DNA of 21,526 nt from positions 1 through 21,526 of the forward strand of contig JAUUNJ010000012.1 in the NCBI GenBank assembly GCA_030844625.1, read 5' to 3'. The notes beneath the pieces were generated by a model. That model searched no databases. It saw only the letters and a list, made by a program, of their open reading frames with translations, and was not told where the DNA came from. The position numbers and the translations under genes are program-made. How positions within the stretch are numbered: the stretch's first letter is position 1; the number at the start of each line of letters is the position of its first letter. The DNA comes from Roseburia sp. Lineage in GTDB: Bacteria > Bacillota > Clostridia > Lachnospirales > Lachnospiraceae. Shown piece after piece: positions 21,525 to 21,526 of this stretch.

Positions 21525-21526
21525 AA

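Overview
The window looks like a chromosomal segment of a low-GC, Gram-positive anaerobe of the class Clostridia, most likely a gut Lachnospiraceae relative. This rests on the AT-rich codon use, strong AGGAGG-type ribosome binding sites, sigma-A promoters, the FMN-type enoyl reductase FabK, and the clostridial gene order fabK-fabD-fabG-fabF-accB-fabZ-accC-accD-accA. I see no tRNA, rRNA, CRISPR array, transposase or phage gene.

Region 1 (1-9493, + strand) is the body of a type II fatty acid synthesis operon. fabK is cut by the left edge; its promoter, any regulator, and probably fabH and acpP lie outside. The genes overlap or are closely spaced. They encode malonyl-CoA formation (AccABCD with biotin carrier), malonyl transfer (FabD) and one full elongation cycle (FabF, FabG, FabZ, FabK). 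A medium-chain/ACSM-like acyl-CoA synthetase gene ends the run, 28 bp after accA and before an intrinsic terminator.

Region 2 (9600-16050, + strand) looks like a catabolic or transport locus. It contains a UcpA-like short-chain dehydrogenase, an AraC-type regulator with a degenerate receiver domain, a class III PLP enzyme behind its own promoter, an APH-fold small-molecule kinase, an APC-family amino acid/amine permease, and a P-II protein that lacks the uridylylation tyrosine and starts right after the permease. A kinase beside a class III PLP enzyme recalls the hydroxylysine/ethanolamine phospholyase logic (phosphorylate, then eliminate phosphate and ammonia). The P-II protein would connect uptake to nitrogen or energy status. 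This is the most promising candidate for an undescribed system, but the substrate cannot be read from sequence. A perfect 16-bp terminator hairpin with a GAAA loop closes the region.

Region 3 (16050-17480) holds a two-gene stress-type operon: a stand-alone LytTR regulator overlapping a LiaF-like membrane protein by one base. It has a near-consensus sigma-A promoter, and a direct repeat with 21-bp period upstream fits LytTR autoregulation. A bidirectional terminator follows.

Region 4 (17542-19600) has a WYL-domain regulator on the minus strand. Divergent from it is a 57-residue single-repeat homologue of the mannan-binding lectin MVL, then a small minus-strand membrane protein whose upstream frame looks like a decayed membrane-protein remnant. 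Two related hairpins at 17422-17477 and 19284-19332 flank the WYL/lectin pair.

Region 5 (19700-21526) holds a less AT-rich intergenic stretch with inverted repeats. It is followed by a two-gene operon: a ClbS/DfsB-family four-helix-bundle protein and an overlapping YafY-like HTH-WYL regulator, preceded by a perfect TGACAC-AAG-GTGTCA palindrome next to a TATAAT box.
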